Origin: Seison nebaliae
Taxonomy: Eukaryota; Rotifera; Pararotatoria; Seisonacea; Seisonidae
Direction of reading: 5' to 3'
NCBI GenBank assembly: GCA_023231475.1
Contig: JALJEE010002051.1
Coordinates: forward strand, 24,604-88,603
DNA length: 64,000 nt
A program made the translations under genes and the position numbers. Below are positions 13,301-24,736 of the stretch, piece by piece. Positions within the stretch are counted from its first letter, which is position 1; every line of letters starts with the position of its first letter. The notes beneath the pieces are model-generated. The model was not told the DNA's origin. It did no database searches and worked only from the letters and a program-made list of their open reading frames with translations.

Positions 13301-14297
13301 GTGGGGAAGAAGTTTTTGATACTAAATGAATCGGATTCATTGCCCTCTTCCCTTCCACCACATGCCTTCCCAATTACGAAAGATTACGTCTCATAACAAT
13401 GGGGAGGGGAAAGGATGCAATCAAAACGGTTCCTCCATAAAGGAAGTAACAATTAGATGCATTACAATTAACAAACGTCATCAAACGACCATTGTCATTA
13501 CATACATCAGAAGATGATTCAATCGACAAAGAAATCTATTGTCTATTATGAGAAGATTTATACAGAAAAAACATTATGTATACACCAATCACTGTTAGGT
13601 TGTATATATATGTGCTCTCAGTGCTTAATCTCCAAATGTGGACGGACTAGAAAAACGAGCAGTAATATCAATTGCAGTTCGTCTTCTCATTTTATTTAGT
13701 AGTCAATCCATCCATCCGCTCCATTCTTCCTATCCATGAGCACACGCACACATATGCTCGCCCCGGAAGGTGAAAGAAGGAAAAAATAATTTTAGTCCTT
13801 TAAGTACCGGGACATATCCTTTCCATATTGCCACTCCATTCACTTTCTTTTTGTTGAACATAATCGTCAACTTTTATCAATAACGTACTACTCTTCGAAT
13901 GGAGAAGGACGATGGAAAAAAGAAAAATACAAGAGATTATACATTTAAATAATAAATAATTTCAATTCCTGGTTCAATTATGCATTCAGTGTATTTGCAA
14001 CTTATTAATTACTTCTTCTTTTTTTGTCACTCGGACAAGGCTATCATGATCGTTATTTGTGACAGTTGACTGGTCTTCATTCACCAATATTTCCATTATC
14101 CAATCTATCCATTTCTAATTCTAATACTAATTCGTTTTTAACAATCGAACATTTGTTACGAATTAATCGACAAAATGTTTTTCCCGTTAACGTTCACCAA
14201 TCCTTTTTCATAACATCCTTTCTCAGATGAAATAATTATTCCGAGACTAAATTTCTCTCCTTCGCAATTATCGGCAATGTAATATCGTATTTGTAGC

Positions 14298-17200
14298 ATG
14301 CCACAGTGGAAGCCGCAATGTCTCCGTCCTGGTGTCGAGACTACACCAATCACCGGTTAATATTTTGTCCATAATTTCCTCTTTTCTAATCTAACAACTA
14401 CTCAATTCGTAGTAAGCGAATTACAAGGATGTGCAACATTCCACTTGAATATTTCGGCGGAGGATGGTATCGGAATTAATATTGATCAAATGACCAAACA
14501 AATCACTCAAATCAATGAGCAACACATCATCTTTCGGTTAGTTGTCTGATGATTGTTCAATTGGATTTCAATTGAAATTGTTCCATCGATAGAAAAGACT
14601 ATTTTGAGATTGGTGACAGTCTGGTGTTAATCGACAGGAATGAGACGAATCTCTTCTCACCAGAACAATTGAGTTTAATGTTCCAAGGTATTGGACATCA
14701 TGGAGAGAAGATGGGAAATAATTCGTCAGCATATCTGGAAGAGGAACATGATTCGAAACGTGAAAATCGATCGACGAAGAGTGTGTCTTTGACGATTGTA
14801 TATAATCTACCTCCATGGCGTTAATTTCCTAAATAATTTCCATAATAATATCATATCTCCTTCAGCCATTCCACATATGCAAATGACTTCATTCACAAAG
14901 ATACTTGTCGTTCGTCTAAAAAGGACGGATGAAAAGGAAAATTTTGGGTTCGTTCTAAGAGGAGGACATTCATTCCGATTAGTCGATACAACGAAAAACA
15001 ATTTTGTAACGAAAGTGGATGAAGTGGTGATGAAAGATCGAGTTTTACGTGTCCGAGATTCGACCAGTATCACATCCTGTTCCAAAGGTGATCCAACGGA
15101 AAATTTGAAAGAAATTGATAAGTTGACGTCACATCGACGAACGGGACAAATGAATACTGATGAAAGTTTCTTTTTAAATAATTAATATCATTTCATTAAT
15201 ATGGAAAATGTTGAAAGATCGAACTGATCCATCTAATCTAACCAGAGATCATATGCCATTTATTATAACAAGTATAAGATCAGATTCACCAGCTGATCGA
15301 GATGCAACAATGAAAATTGGTGATCGTCTACTCCGAGTGAATAATCGGCGAATCACTTCATTAACATTAACCGGATTATATGACTATTTAAATTCGATAA
15401 AATCTCATGAAATCGATTTCACTATTGAATATGATGTGGCAGTAATCGGTTAATTTCATTCTTCGTTCATTATTTAAAAATTCAAATTATTATTCAAATT
15501 TTGGATAGATCAGATCAAAAGTAGTCGTGGTCCTTTATTGATCGAAATTGAAAAAAGTAGTGACTCACCAATCGGTTTGGAGTTACAATTGAAAATGGTC
15601 CGCTACACAAAACATAGTACTACTGGAAATGCCGCTCAATATCAAGTTGGTCTTCAAGAATTACCAGACGCTTATAACAAAACGAAATTGAGAAAGAAAG
15701 ATGGTATTTGGCAACGGTGTATACTTCAGGTGAAAAGTGTTCGACCCGGCAGTATAGCTGATCGATGTGGAGTATTGCATGCGAATGACCAAATCCTTTC
15801 GATTAATCACAAGCCCTTCGAACAAATGTCGTTAAGGGAAGCCAACCAAATTTTGAATGAATCATCTGGAGAATTTTGTTATATTGAAATCATGCCTCTC
15901 AATTCCATGGATCAGAGACGTGTCGATGATATTATGATACAACAATTACTTCAGAAATGTCAGAGAGCTGCTCATTCTTCCAAATGGCATATGGATGAAG
16001 ACAAGACGGAAAATGAGAAGAAATTAGGAAAGAAGAATAAATCGAATAGTGAATTAAATGCATTTCAAAAGACATTAGGTGAGAATAATTGCGAGAATAA
16101 TTGTGAGAATAAAAGTGATAATCAAATTAATAATAATAATCATCATCATCATCATCAGAAACCCGATCGTGCTCTAGTTCATTTAAATGAGTTACATAGC
16201 GATTCCTTCTCGAATACACACGGACTTCGATCACGGAATGACACACCGAAATATCAACAACAAACTAAATATTCCACATTAACATCTTCACTCAATAATC
16301 AGCTTGATTGTGATGGGCATTGTGAAACGGTGTGTCTCATTCTCAAAATGAGAAACAAACATCCGCAAAGCCAACTCATCACCAATTGTCTCTTACATTC
16401 ACCATCTCTGGGTTTCAGTTTAAGAATCGACGACTATTTCCCCAATGCCCAAAAAGATTCGAATAACTCGACGAATAATTATAATCATAATGATGGAAAT
16501 AATAATGGAGCGATGTATAAACATTTCACTTCGTCGTATCCGAAAATTATGGCGATCGAAACGGACAGTGTTATCGATAATTGTCCATCAATTCAAATTG
16601 GAGATCATTTGAAAACCGTCAACGGTTATCAATGTCGAGCATTGTCTTATCAACAATTAGCATCGTTGTTAGATGAGGCATTGTTAAGGAATTGTATTTG
16701 TATAGAAATTGGATTTACCGTTGCCGATTCCATCAGTATGAGCGAAGGTATATTTTCGGTAAGACTTAGTAAATTAAAGAAAGATTTAGGACTTTCATTC
16801 TATGGTTCACTTTATTTTTTTACTAAATTACTTTATTCAAATAATTAAAATTTTTATTTTAAAATAGTTGCTCCGAAACCGCCTAATTCGAATAATGTGA
16901 ATAATGGAGATAATATGCATCTTAATAACGACATATATCCTTTAATATGTGATATCGAGAAAGGTAGTGTTGCTTACAGGTCTATTTTATATTATTCTTG
17001 TTTTTATATATTTTAATTTCTATTTTGAAAATGTTTTTAAAATATTCAATTTTCTAGATGTGGTATGTTAGAAATTGGTGACAAGTTACTCGCATTAAAT
17101 GGTAAATGTGTTCGATCGTATCGAGTGGAAGATATTAATAAACTATTTCAAACAAATGCTGATCATGTTCAACTAAAAATTCAGAAAGATAAAAATATTG

Positions 17201-19442
17201 ATGACGTGGATGATGAAAAGAATATCGTTTACACAGTCGAATTACAAAGGAATGAGAAACCACTCGGACTAACCATTTCAGGTACTGAGGAGCCATTCCA
17301 ACCGATATATGTTTCTAATGTTTGTAGTGGTGGAATGGCGGAGAAGACACAGGCGATACATGTTGGAGATCGGATAGTTGCCATTAATGGTATGTTATTA
17401 AAAGGCAAAGGTTTGTCCGATGCGATATCGATGTTGAAATCGAGTAGGAACAGTGTCATGTTGAAAATATCTCGACCTGTTCAACGATTGAGTGGAACTT
17501 ATGAAAATTTCAACGGTTATTCATCTTCTGGTGAAGTGTCTAACCGACGAAATATCAAACTGAAAAAATTGTGTTCGCCCAGTCATTTAACTGAAGTGTA
17601 TGGACGGAATTCCCAAAAGAATTATGTAAATTCGATTCAAGTGCATCATTTGCCCAAAAAACGATGTGGAGCTATGAGATCCTTCTCACAACGCGAACCA
17701 CAAAACGGTCGATATTTCAATAGTGAAATTAAAATGAATGATAATCATATCGAGAAGAAATGTCGTGCTTATTCTATTGAGAAAAGTGCGTGTAAATCTT
17801 CCAACAATAGTGAAAATAAGCTCAATCAACAAATCACTTTATGTCCATCCGACATCTTTACCATCGATTCATTGAACGATAAAAATCATTTATATTCCAA
17901 TACAATTAATGATAAGTCTTCCAATTTCCATCTATTCCCATCCGTCGATCAAACATCGTCTATGGGAGTAGTATCTACAACCAACATCGTTCAATCAACC
18001 ACCACAAATGCCACCAATGGCACTTGTCGAATTACTGAAATTCCCATCAACACACCAAATAAAATACTCTCAACATTGACCACTTTAGAAACGTCGAATA
18101 TTGTACCAATTCAATCGAATCTCATAAAGAAAGATCAACTCAATGTACATGAACGATATTATAGTGGAACATATTCCCAATCATTACTCGATAATATTCG
18201 ACGATCAAACAAAGAAATTTCGGATGATTATCGATCAAATAATCATCCACAAACCAAATGGAATTATTCCGTTCTCACTGATTGTACTCCCACCATGGCC
18301 AATTTCCTTGTTAATTCTCTCTTTTTCTCCCGTATCTGATTGTTAATATTTTTTGAATTAAAAAAAAGAACAATATCGAAAAGACAAAAGAACGACAAGA
18401 TCTCTCGTCTCATGACGCGAAGCACAGTGTCTCTTGTGAGAAGTTACGAGATGATATTCGTCAGAAACATGTCAGTTATCCTTCAAGAATGAAAGATAAT
18501 TCTCTTCCGTCAACAAAATTTGCGGAATTTCGTCAACAAGACAAATCGAAATTGACTGATCGATCGTTCATTCGTTCATTGAATTTTATTTTCAAATTTC
18601 CAATAGATTTTATTCTTATTTCTTTGATTTAGAGAAACAAAAACGGACATCATCCTTCATCGAGGACGTCCAAAAGAATCCTTATTTCCGAATAATTCCA
18701 GTGGAGAATAATTTCGACGAACAAACATTCAGTGGTCAAGGCACTCCATTCAGTTTCAATGGTGAGTTCAATGAAACAACTTCAAGTCTAAATCGTTCAA
18801 CGAATCAATTACCATTGAGGAGTTGCCTCAAGAAGAATGAACCATCAACATTATTGAAGAGGAGTAGCGACAATCAATTCAAACCGATTGTTGAGATTGA
18901 TTCATCAACTACATCAACGTCGCCAACAAACGGTGGTTTATGCTCCGTCATCATTCATTCAACGGAAGATACTGCCAATCAAGATATCGGTCTCGTCATC
19001 TATAACGGTGAAGGAAATGAAGTATTGATTGATTCAATTTTGCCAAATAGTCGAGCTGCTGAAATTCCTTCATTCACGAAATATTCAAGAATATTAGAAG
19101 TTAGAAATGATTTGTGAAGTAAAATTTCATTTTATTTCTCTCTCAAAAAAATTCGATTTTTCGACAATTCGTGATTAGATTAACGAAATAAATACGAAAA
19201 ATATGAGATGTAGCGATGTGCTCTCTCTATTACGCTCATCGACATCCCAAAAGGGTGATAAGCAACTGTCATTCATTTTAGGTGAAGAGAAAACGTCACC
19301 CCAATTGACAAGTGAGAGAGAGAAGATTGATGAGACGAATAACGAAAACAATGAAAATATAACTAGAAATGAAGAGAATGGAGAAGCGATATCAAATCAT
19401 AAGAATATCGAAAAAATAACTCGACTCACCTATACAATTTGA
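14298..19442 (+). CDS. GRIP: Glutamate receptor-interacting protein, seven-PDZ scaffold
   Basis: A multi-exon gene starting at ATG 14298 (MPQWKPQCLRPG...) with its first intron at 14356. Seven PDZ domains follow in GRIP order. PDZ1 ends in TIVYNLPPW, matching the GRIP post-PDZ1 motif. PDZ2 carries FGFVLRGG and ends in IEYDVAVIG. PDZ3 has the loop PIGLEL with SIADRCGVLHANDQILSIN. PDZ4 has SLGFSL, PDZ5 DLGLSFYG, PDZ6 PLGLTISGTEEPFQPIYVSN. PDZ7 follows a long Ser/Asn-rich linker and has DIGLVIYN, near 18960-19240. GRIP proteins cluster AMPA-type receptors and ephrins and carry cargo along microtubules. PDZ2 is split by an insertion and its exon boundaries around 15000-15210 are unclear. The linker after PDZ3 contains Asn and His runs. 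The gene ends 64 bp from the convergent DnaJ gene. Confidence 0.88.
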
Positions 19443-19506
19443 GAAAATTTGTTCCGAATAAAAAATTCTTTCTTTCATTCCATATTCCCACCAATCTCCC
19501 ACCATC

Positions 19507-20436
19507 TCATACGCCAGTGCGAGGTAATGCATCTCGTAACATTTCCATGGTCGTTTTGGGAAGTACTTCAGGAAATTTTATATTGAAATAAATTACGAGA
19601 TCACCTCTCTTATTTGGCGTTTTCGGATTGACGGGTAAGCCTTCGCCTGTTAAACGTTTTCGTGTTTCAGGATTGAGGATCTCGTTGAATGTCAACGCTT
19701 TTCTTCTCCCATCCAATAGAGGTACTTGTATCGTCGTACCGGTAAGTGCGTCACGTAAACCGACACGTGCTTCATATAAAATATCGGAGCCATCACGTTT
19801 AAATAATGGATGAGGTCGATCTTTAATAATGAAGATGATATCTGCTGGAATTGAACTGGGATTATGATCGCCTTCTTGTGGATAAGTAATTTTTGTTCCA
19901 CTTTTCCATCCTGGTTTTACTTCGATCACGAGAACTTTATCTTCAGTTCTCGATGTCTTCCCATCAGCATTATACATTTTCCTCGAAATCTTCATCTTTT
20001 TCGTACATCCTGTTGCTATCTCCTCCAACGTTATCAAGAGATCATGATAGATTGGAGGATCTTGTTGTTTCTTTCTCGAATTCTTTCCATAAATCGTGTG
20101 AACATTATTGAATATGTCATCATCGAACATGGCGTCGAATGGATTGGATTTGGAAAAGAATTCTCGGAATGTTTGATTAGCATCATGTGTATAACCGCCG
20201 CCAATATCAGTGGTGCCGCGAAGACCTTCCTCTCCATACTTATCGTAGATAGTTCGACGATTCTCATCATTGAGAACTTCATAAGCTTCTGCTGCTTCTT
20301 TGAAACGTTCGGTGGCTCCTTCTTCTTTATTCTTATCCGGATGATATTTCAATGCGAGACGACGATACGCTTTCTTAATATCTTCCTCAGACGCACCACG
20401 TGCCAATCCCAAAATCTTATAAAAATCACGACCCAT
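19507..20436 (-). CDS. DNAJB1-like: DNAJB-type Hsp40 co-chaperone
   Basis: A single-exon gene of 309 residues. The J domain is residues 1-70 with the HPD motif at 32-34 that stimulates Hsp70 ATPase. A short linker with little Gly/Phe sequence (about 72-115) follows, then the two beta-barrel substrate-binding domains typical of class B (Sis1/DNAJB1-4-5), including [19 protein letters not shown], the [17 protein letters not shown] segment, and the C-terminal dimerisation helix (LRDALP). There is no CxxCxGxG zinc finger, so it is class B. Human DNAJB1 is 340 residues; the shorter length reflects a reduced Gly/Phe region. It acts in the cytosol or nucleus with Hsp70. Its 3' end nearly touches the end of GRIP. 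Confidence 0.95.
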   Translation of the reverse strand: MGRDFYKILGLARGASEEDIKKAYRRLALKYHPDKNKEEGATERFKEAAEAYEVLNDENRRTIYDKYGEEGLRGTTDIGGGYTHDANQTFREFFSKSNPFDAMFDDDIFNNVHTIYGKNSRKKQQDPPIYHDLLITLEEIATGCTKKMKISRKMYNADGKTSRTEDKVLVIEVKPGWKSGTKITYPQEGDHNPSSIPADIIFIIKDRPHPLFKRDGSDILYEARVGLRDALTGTTIQVPLLDGRRKALTFNEILNPETRKRLTGEGLPVNPKTPNKRGDLVIYFNIKFPEVLPKTTMEMLRDALPRTGV

Positions 20437-21615
20437 CTCTATGGTGGAAATGAGAGTTCTGCTACAAAGGAAAAGTTGAACAAATTACAATTTCATCTGA
20501 CACGTTGGAAGTTCGTTCGAAATGCTCGATCGCCAACCGTTCGTATCTCAATTTTTTTCAAGACAGTTCGTCCAATATCGATTTGATATTATTCGTCGCC
20601 ATCATCACCTCCACATCCATTCACAAAATAAGTGAACCGTGCCTTATCTCTTTCTATATCGGCGTTCATCTCCTCCATTTAACGATGACGAACTGTTCAT
20701 CCCATTAATGTCTCATATAAATGAACATATGACTCATCTTCCTTCTCTATCATTCACATTCAACTCACTTACATGATATGCAAAGAACATCGAACATACT
20801 TCGATTATTCTCCATTTACAAATATGTCTCAACCATCCTCAATTTCTTCTGAATTGAACGATAGAATTTTCTGAGAAATAGATAGATAGTATAATATCAG
20901 TTATCAGTAGTTCTATCAGTTGTTCAAACAATATCTACTAGAGAATTAATTCGAGAATAATTCGAATAAATTTTGAAAAATATTATGGATGAGTTTTGAA
21001 GAATATATTATTATTTTTACTTTTTACCATTCGTCACTGTTCTAGAATAGATATTTCTTAAAATATCAAATCTTCCTGTCGCAAACTGTTGAAAAAATAG
21101 AAAATTCGAATTAGTCCTATTTTGTCATTCTTAATAAATGTCTATATAAGTCACCGTTTCTGAAAATAGTTTTAGCACTATTATATAGAGATAATATAAT
21201 GGACAACAAAGTGCCTATCTGAACTAACCTGAAATAAATATTAGAACTGTCTAGAAATACATGTGAACACGATTGAGCGTCATGACATTCACTGAATAAA
21301 ATGTGAAGTGAAAACGATAATAAATTTTTAGTAAAGAAATTAAGATTTTTAATGAAGACACGTAAAATTTTCATGAAGATTTATTCTCAAAAATAAAATT
21401 AGAAGAAAATTAATAAATGATATGTGAACTACTAAAAGAAACGGAGAATTATGAGAAATATTTGATGAACAGACATGATGATAAAAAAATAAAATTTGGA
21501 TGACAATTGTTTTCACCAGTTTCGTTTATAGTTTGACGACTCATTTGTTTTTTTATTTATGACATTATTTAGAGATATATCGGAAGAAGTGGAGATATTC
21601 GATTGAAAATATCTT
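20437..21615. other. Intergenic region between DnaJ and the kinase
   Basis: About 1.2 kb of AT-rich sequence. Both flanking genes are on the minus strand, so this holds the DnaJ promoter and the kinase 3' UTR. No other gene is supported. Confidence 0.6.
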
Positions 21616-23049
21616 TCAAAAATAAATAGGCTTACTACCCATGTCGTCCATGTAGTCTTCTTCTCCATCATCTAATGGAATATGGCGAATGATGATGGAA
21701 TTATCTGAATCATATGAATGTTCTTTGCAACAATTCTCCAATAACTCTTCTAACGTTGACAATTTTCTCAAATAATTTTTGAAAATGTCCGAGATCTTCT
21801 CAAGAATTTCTTTGGTGGTGAAAGTGAGTGTTGATTCACTTTTACTGTCATCATCGTCATCATCGTCATCTTCACCATCCGTTTCGCTCAAATTCATTTG
21901 ATTGAATGTAGTTGTGGTATTAGCTATGATGTCATTAGGCGTTTCATCTACCGATGGACCGATAGATCTACTCGCTATTCGATCATCCGATTCGTGTCTT
22001 ATTGTTACTGTTGTTGCTATTGTGGTTGTGTGATTGGTGATGGTTTTTATATCAATTTCAATTTCATCTTCATTTGGTTCAGGTGATAGCCAAATATGTT
22101 TTTTTGCTTCTTGAATTGTTGATCGTTTCTCCAAATTACGATTCATAAGAGAAGAAAGAAAATGTTGAAGATTGTTGGAGAGATGTCGAGGAATATCGAA
22201 AGAACATTTCGATATAGCCGCTTGTACACTAAGATAATTATGACATTTAAACGGTAATTTTCCCATAATGATTTGATATGTAGAGATGCCGCATTGCCAC
22301 GAACAAACTTTGAATGCTTTTATTTCTTTCTCATCTTTTTCACCCACTTCCGGTGGCTCATAAGCTGGCGAGCCCATGGCAGCCGATAAAATCGGATTCT
22401 TATCGAAAACGGAAAAAATTTCAGCCGAACCGAAATCACAAAGTTTCAGATGGAATTTTTTATCGATCAACAAATTTCCTGGTTTGATGTCACCGTGAAC
22501 GATATAAATGGAATGAAGATAATCTACTGCTTCCAATAATTGACGAATAATTACTTTAACAATTCTCTCATTCATAAGAACTGGAAGAAGTGAATCGATG
22601 ATATGCATCAAATCCGTTCCACCAAATTCGATAAACAAATAAAGTTTCTGAGTTTCTTCGTTACGGAAAGTGGAAAATAATTTGACAATATTTTCATGTG
22701 AACATTTTGCGAGAATAAAAATCTCATTTTTCGCATGAACTGATACATTCGGTTTATATAATCGATTAGCTTTCGGTGCTCGGAAAATCTTGACGGCACG
22801 TTTCTCCATCGTCTCTAACGAATAACATTCTCGTACTCGACCGAATGATCCAATGCCAATCCGATCACCGAACAAATGGCCATTAATCTCTTTTGGTGGA
22901 CGTTTCAACGTCTTCTTTCCATTTCCTTCATATCGAGACATATTCGTTGATTCAACACATTCGTCTAACCACTCATCAATAGTTGGGATACCACAACCTC
23001 CGTCACCACCACGTTCCTTCCCGTTAGTTACATTTCTCTCGAATGACAT
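21616..23049 (-). CDS. STK11-like: LKB1/STK11-like serine/threonine kinase
   Basis: A single exon of 477 residues. The kinase domain is about 57-322: glycine loop GIGSFGRV (64-72), VAIK lysine K87 (RAVKIF), catalytic loop VHGDIKPGNLL with D187, DFG at 205-207, and the LKB1-type PPE (GSPAYEPPE) in place of APE. Spacing and flanking sequence (ETMEKRAVKI, NEETQKLYLF, YLHSIYIVHGDIKPGNLL, MGSPAYEPPE) match LKB1, the STRAD/MO25-activated kinase that phosphorylates AMPK-family kinases and controls polarity and energy balance. Two oddities: the usual Arg/Lys of H(R/K)D is Gly186, and the nearly invariant Asp of the helix-F DxWxxG motif is Cys249 (FKVCSWQCG). The C-terminal tail is acidic with an Asp run and a Ser/Thr-rich stretch, unlike the vertebrate tail. 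LKB1 identity is likely; full activity is uncertain. Confidence 0.8.
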   Translation of the reverse strand: MSFERNVTNGKERGGDGGCGIPTIDEWLDECVESTNMSRYEGNGKKTLKRPPKEINGHLFGDRIGIGSFGRVRECYSLETMEKRAVKIFRAPKANRLYKPNVSVHAKNEIFILAKCSHENIVKLFSTFRNEETQKLYLFIEFGGTDLMHIIDSLLPVLMNERIVKVIIRQLLEAVDYLHSIYIVHGDIKPGNLLIDKKFHLKLCDFGSAEIFSVFDKNPILSAAMGSPAYEPPEVGEKDEKEIKAFKVCSWQCGISTYQIIMGKLPFKCHNYLSVQAAISKCSFDIPRHLSNNLQHFLSSLMNRNLEKRSTIQEAKKHIWLSPEPNEDEIEIDIKTITNHTTTIATTVTIRHESDDRIASRSIGPSVDETPNDIIANTTTTFNQMNLSETDGEDDDDDDDDSKSESTLTFTTKEILEKISDIFKNYLRKLSTLEELLENCCKEHSYDSDNSIIIRHIPLDDGEEDYMDDMGSKPIYF

Positions 23050-23463
23050 GCGATTTTTGCATTAATTGGCTCATAATTCGAAATTTTTCACCTGCACTTT
23101 TCAACACATTCATCTCTTCTAACCATTTCTTACACCTACTTTTCCAGATTAACGCTTATCTCATCTCCACCAAAAAATTTCGCTTTCTAATTATCGATAA
23201 GTTGAACGATAAATTAATAGTCAGTTATCAGGAACAATTATATTCATTCATCTTCTAACAATCATACCAAGAAAAGACTCTCGAAAAACCGGAAAGAAAC
23301 ATTAATACCAAACAAGGAAAATTGATACGCTTCTTTTTTCATTAAACATGTTCAATTATAGATTTTATAAATATGGTCGTTAACAACCTTTAGAGACATC
23401 AAAAAAAATAAAGTAGAGAAACAATCTGTACTAGAAATAGTAAGACGAACATTTAGTTGTGTT
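23050..23463. other. Intergenic, kinase promoter side
   Basis: About 410 bp upstream of the minus-strand kinase, leading into the tRNA cluster. No gene is supported. Confidence 0.5.
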
Positions 23464-23535
23464 GGCTCTGTAGCTTAGCGGTTAAAGCGCCTGTCTTGTA
23501 AACAGGAGATCACGAGTTCAAATCTCGTCAGAGCC
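23464..23535 (+). tRNA. tRNA-Thr(TGT): tRNA-Thr (anticodon UGU)
   Basis: A 72-nt cloverleaf. Acceptor arms GGCTCTG / CAGAGCC pair fully, D arm GCTT...AAGC, anticodon stem CCTGT / ACAGG with loop CTTGTAA (anticodon TGT), T arm ACGAG-TTCAAAT-CTCGT. Internal A and B boxes (TAGCTTAGCGG; GAGTTCAAATCTC) are present. A T run follows within about 50 nt. It is the first of three tandem related copies. Confidence 0.95.
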
Positions 23536-23725
23536 TTGTTGAATCGCGAAAAATATTTTCTCTATTTTCCTTTCAAATACGCATCAAACCAAAATTTTTA
23601 GTTTAATTGAATTATTTATATTTTTTATTTGACATAAATTTTTATTTAATTAGTTTTTTGACAATGAAGACAATGTTAGTGGAATGACCATGTTAAAAAA
23701 CGTTAGCATTTTGTCCAGAAACATC

Positions 23726-23796
23726 GGACCTGTGGCTTAGTGGTTAAAGCGCATGTCTCGTAAACAGGAGATCGAGATTTAAATCTCGCCAGAGCC
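23726..23796 (+). pseudogene. Degenerate tRNA-Thr (CGU) copy
   Basis: About 71 nt, clearly related to the copies at 23464 and 23968. The 5' acceptor strand GGACCTG no longer pairs properly with the 3' CAGAGCC, the anticodon stem has a mismatch (CATGT against ACAGG), and the T arm has lost bases (CGAGATTTAAATCTCG). The loop carries CGT. It is probably a non-functional duplicate. Confidence 0.75.
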
Positions 23797-23967
23797 TTTT
23801 TGAATCAAGAAATTGTTTTTCCTTATTTTTTTCCTTATCGTATAAACAAATTAATTTCCTTTATTTTAATAAATTTGATATTATACCATGTAGTTGAATT
23901 ATATAAAATATTTTGTTTAATTATTATTCTTCTAAAATTTCTAGAAAAATACTTTTGGGTGAATGTC

Positions 23968-24039
23968 GGCTCTGTGGCTTAGTGGTTAAAGCGCCTGTCT
24001 CGTAAACAGGAGATCATGAGTTCAAATCTCGTCAGGGCC
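23968..24039 (+). tRNA. tRNA-Thr(CGT): tRNA-Thr (anticodon CGU)
   Basis: A 72-nt cloverleaf. Acceptor GGCTCTG / CAGGGCC pairs with one T-G wobble, anticodon stem CCTGT / ACAGG with loop CTCGTAA (anticodon CGT), T arm ATGAG-TTCAAAT-CTCGT. It is nearly identical to the first copy except for the anticodon wobble base and a few changes, so it looks like a duplicate whose anticodon changed from UGU to CGU. Both decode threonine. Confidence 0.92.
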
Positions 24040-24736
24040 TAAATTTTTTGGAGGTTTATAAGAATGAATGAATAATTTTATTTTATATGAAAGAACAGTT
24101 TGTAAGATGTTTATTGATTGATTTATGAATATCATCAATTATTAATGTTGGAATAGTACAAATTGTCTATAAATGTGTCTGAATGAATCATTTGATCACA
24201 TTTGTTTCACTGACGGATTGAGTTCCACAGATACTTGCTTCACTCACAGTTCCCACTCTCCACTTATCTGAGTGGGAGATGCATCAAAAAAATAAGAGCA
24301 TTAGGTCTGTATGTATGTAGAAGAAGAGCATTATTATCTTGAGTCTCATTAACTGGGAATAATTATGAATGACGAAAAAAGAAAAAGAAAATGATTATAA
24401 ATAATTGAACATTCGACAAACGGTCGTATCTGTTTGATATAAAATACGCATTTTAATGAAATCTTACACACATGTTCGATAGCTCCAAGGATTATTCGTT
24501 CGTTCGTTTATTGATGAACATTTCTCGATGATTAATGAGAATGAAGCGCTGTTCATGGACAGAATATTGGAGATGATCCATAGCTGTGCTCTAGCGGAAT
24601 AGAGACGTAAAAAGTAATAAAGTCTTCTCGCCCATTACTAACAATTTAAGTTAACTGCCCATTCCATTCTCATTCCCTTAAAACTTCCTTTAAGTCCAAC
24701 CCAATCTAAAGTGAAGGAATTCTACAACGAAAAATT
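24040..24736. other. Intergenic region upstream of the CUB gene
   Basis: About 700 bp with no supported gene. It presumably holds the promoter of the secreted CUB protein. Confidence 0.5.

Larger units (their letters stand above)
9580..14297. other. 4.7-kb gene-poor region with microsatellites
   Basis: No supported gene. It holds TG-rich repeats (about 9855-9930), a CA repeat (about 10265-10310) and an ATC repeat (about 11356-11390). The many short open frames are low-complexity or lack any linked exon with matching phase. The 3' UTR of DRC2 and the 5' UTR of GRIP must lie at the two ends. Confidence 0.5.

Noticed and set aside
19864-20586. 240-codon plus-strand open frame
   Set aside because: Lies antisense to the DnaJ gene, whose domains are unmistakable, and has no domain of its own.
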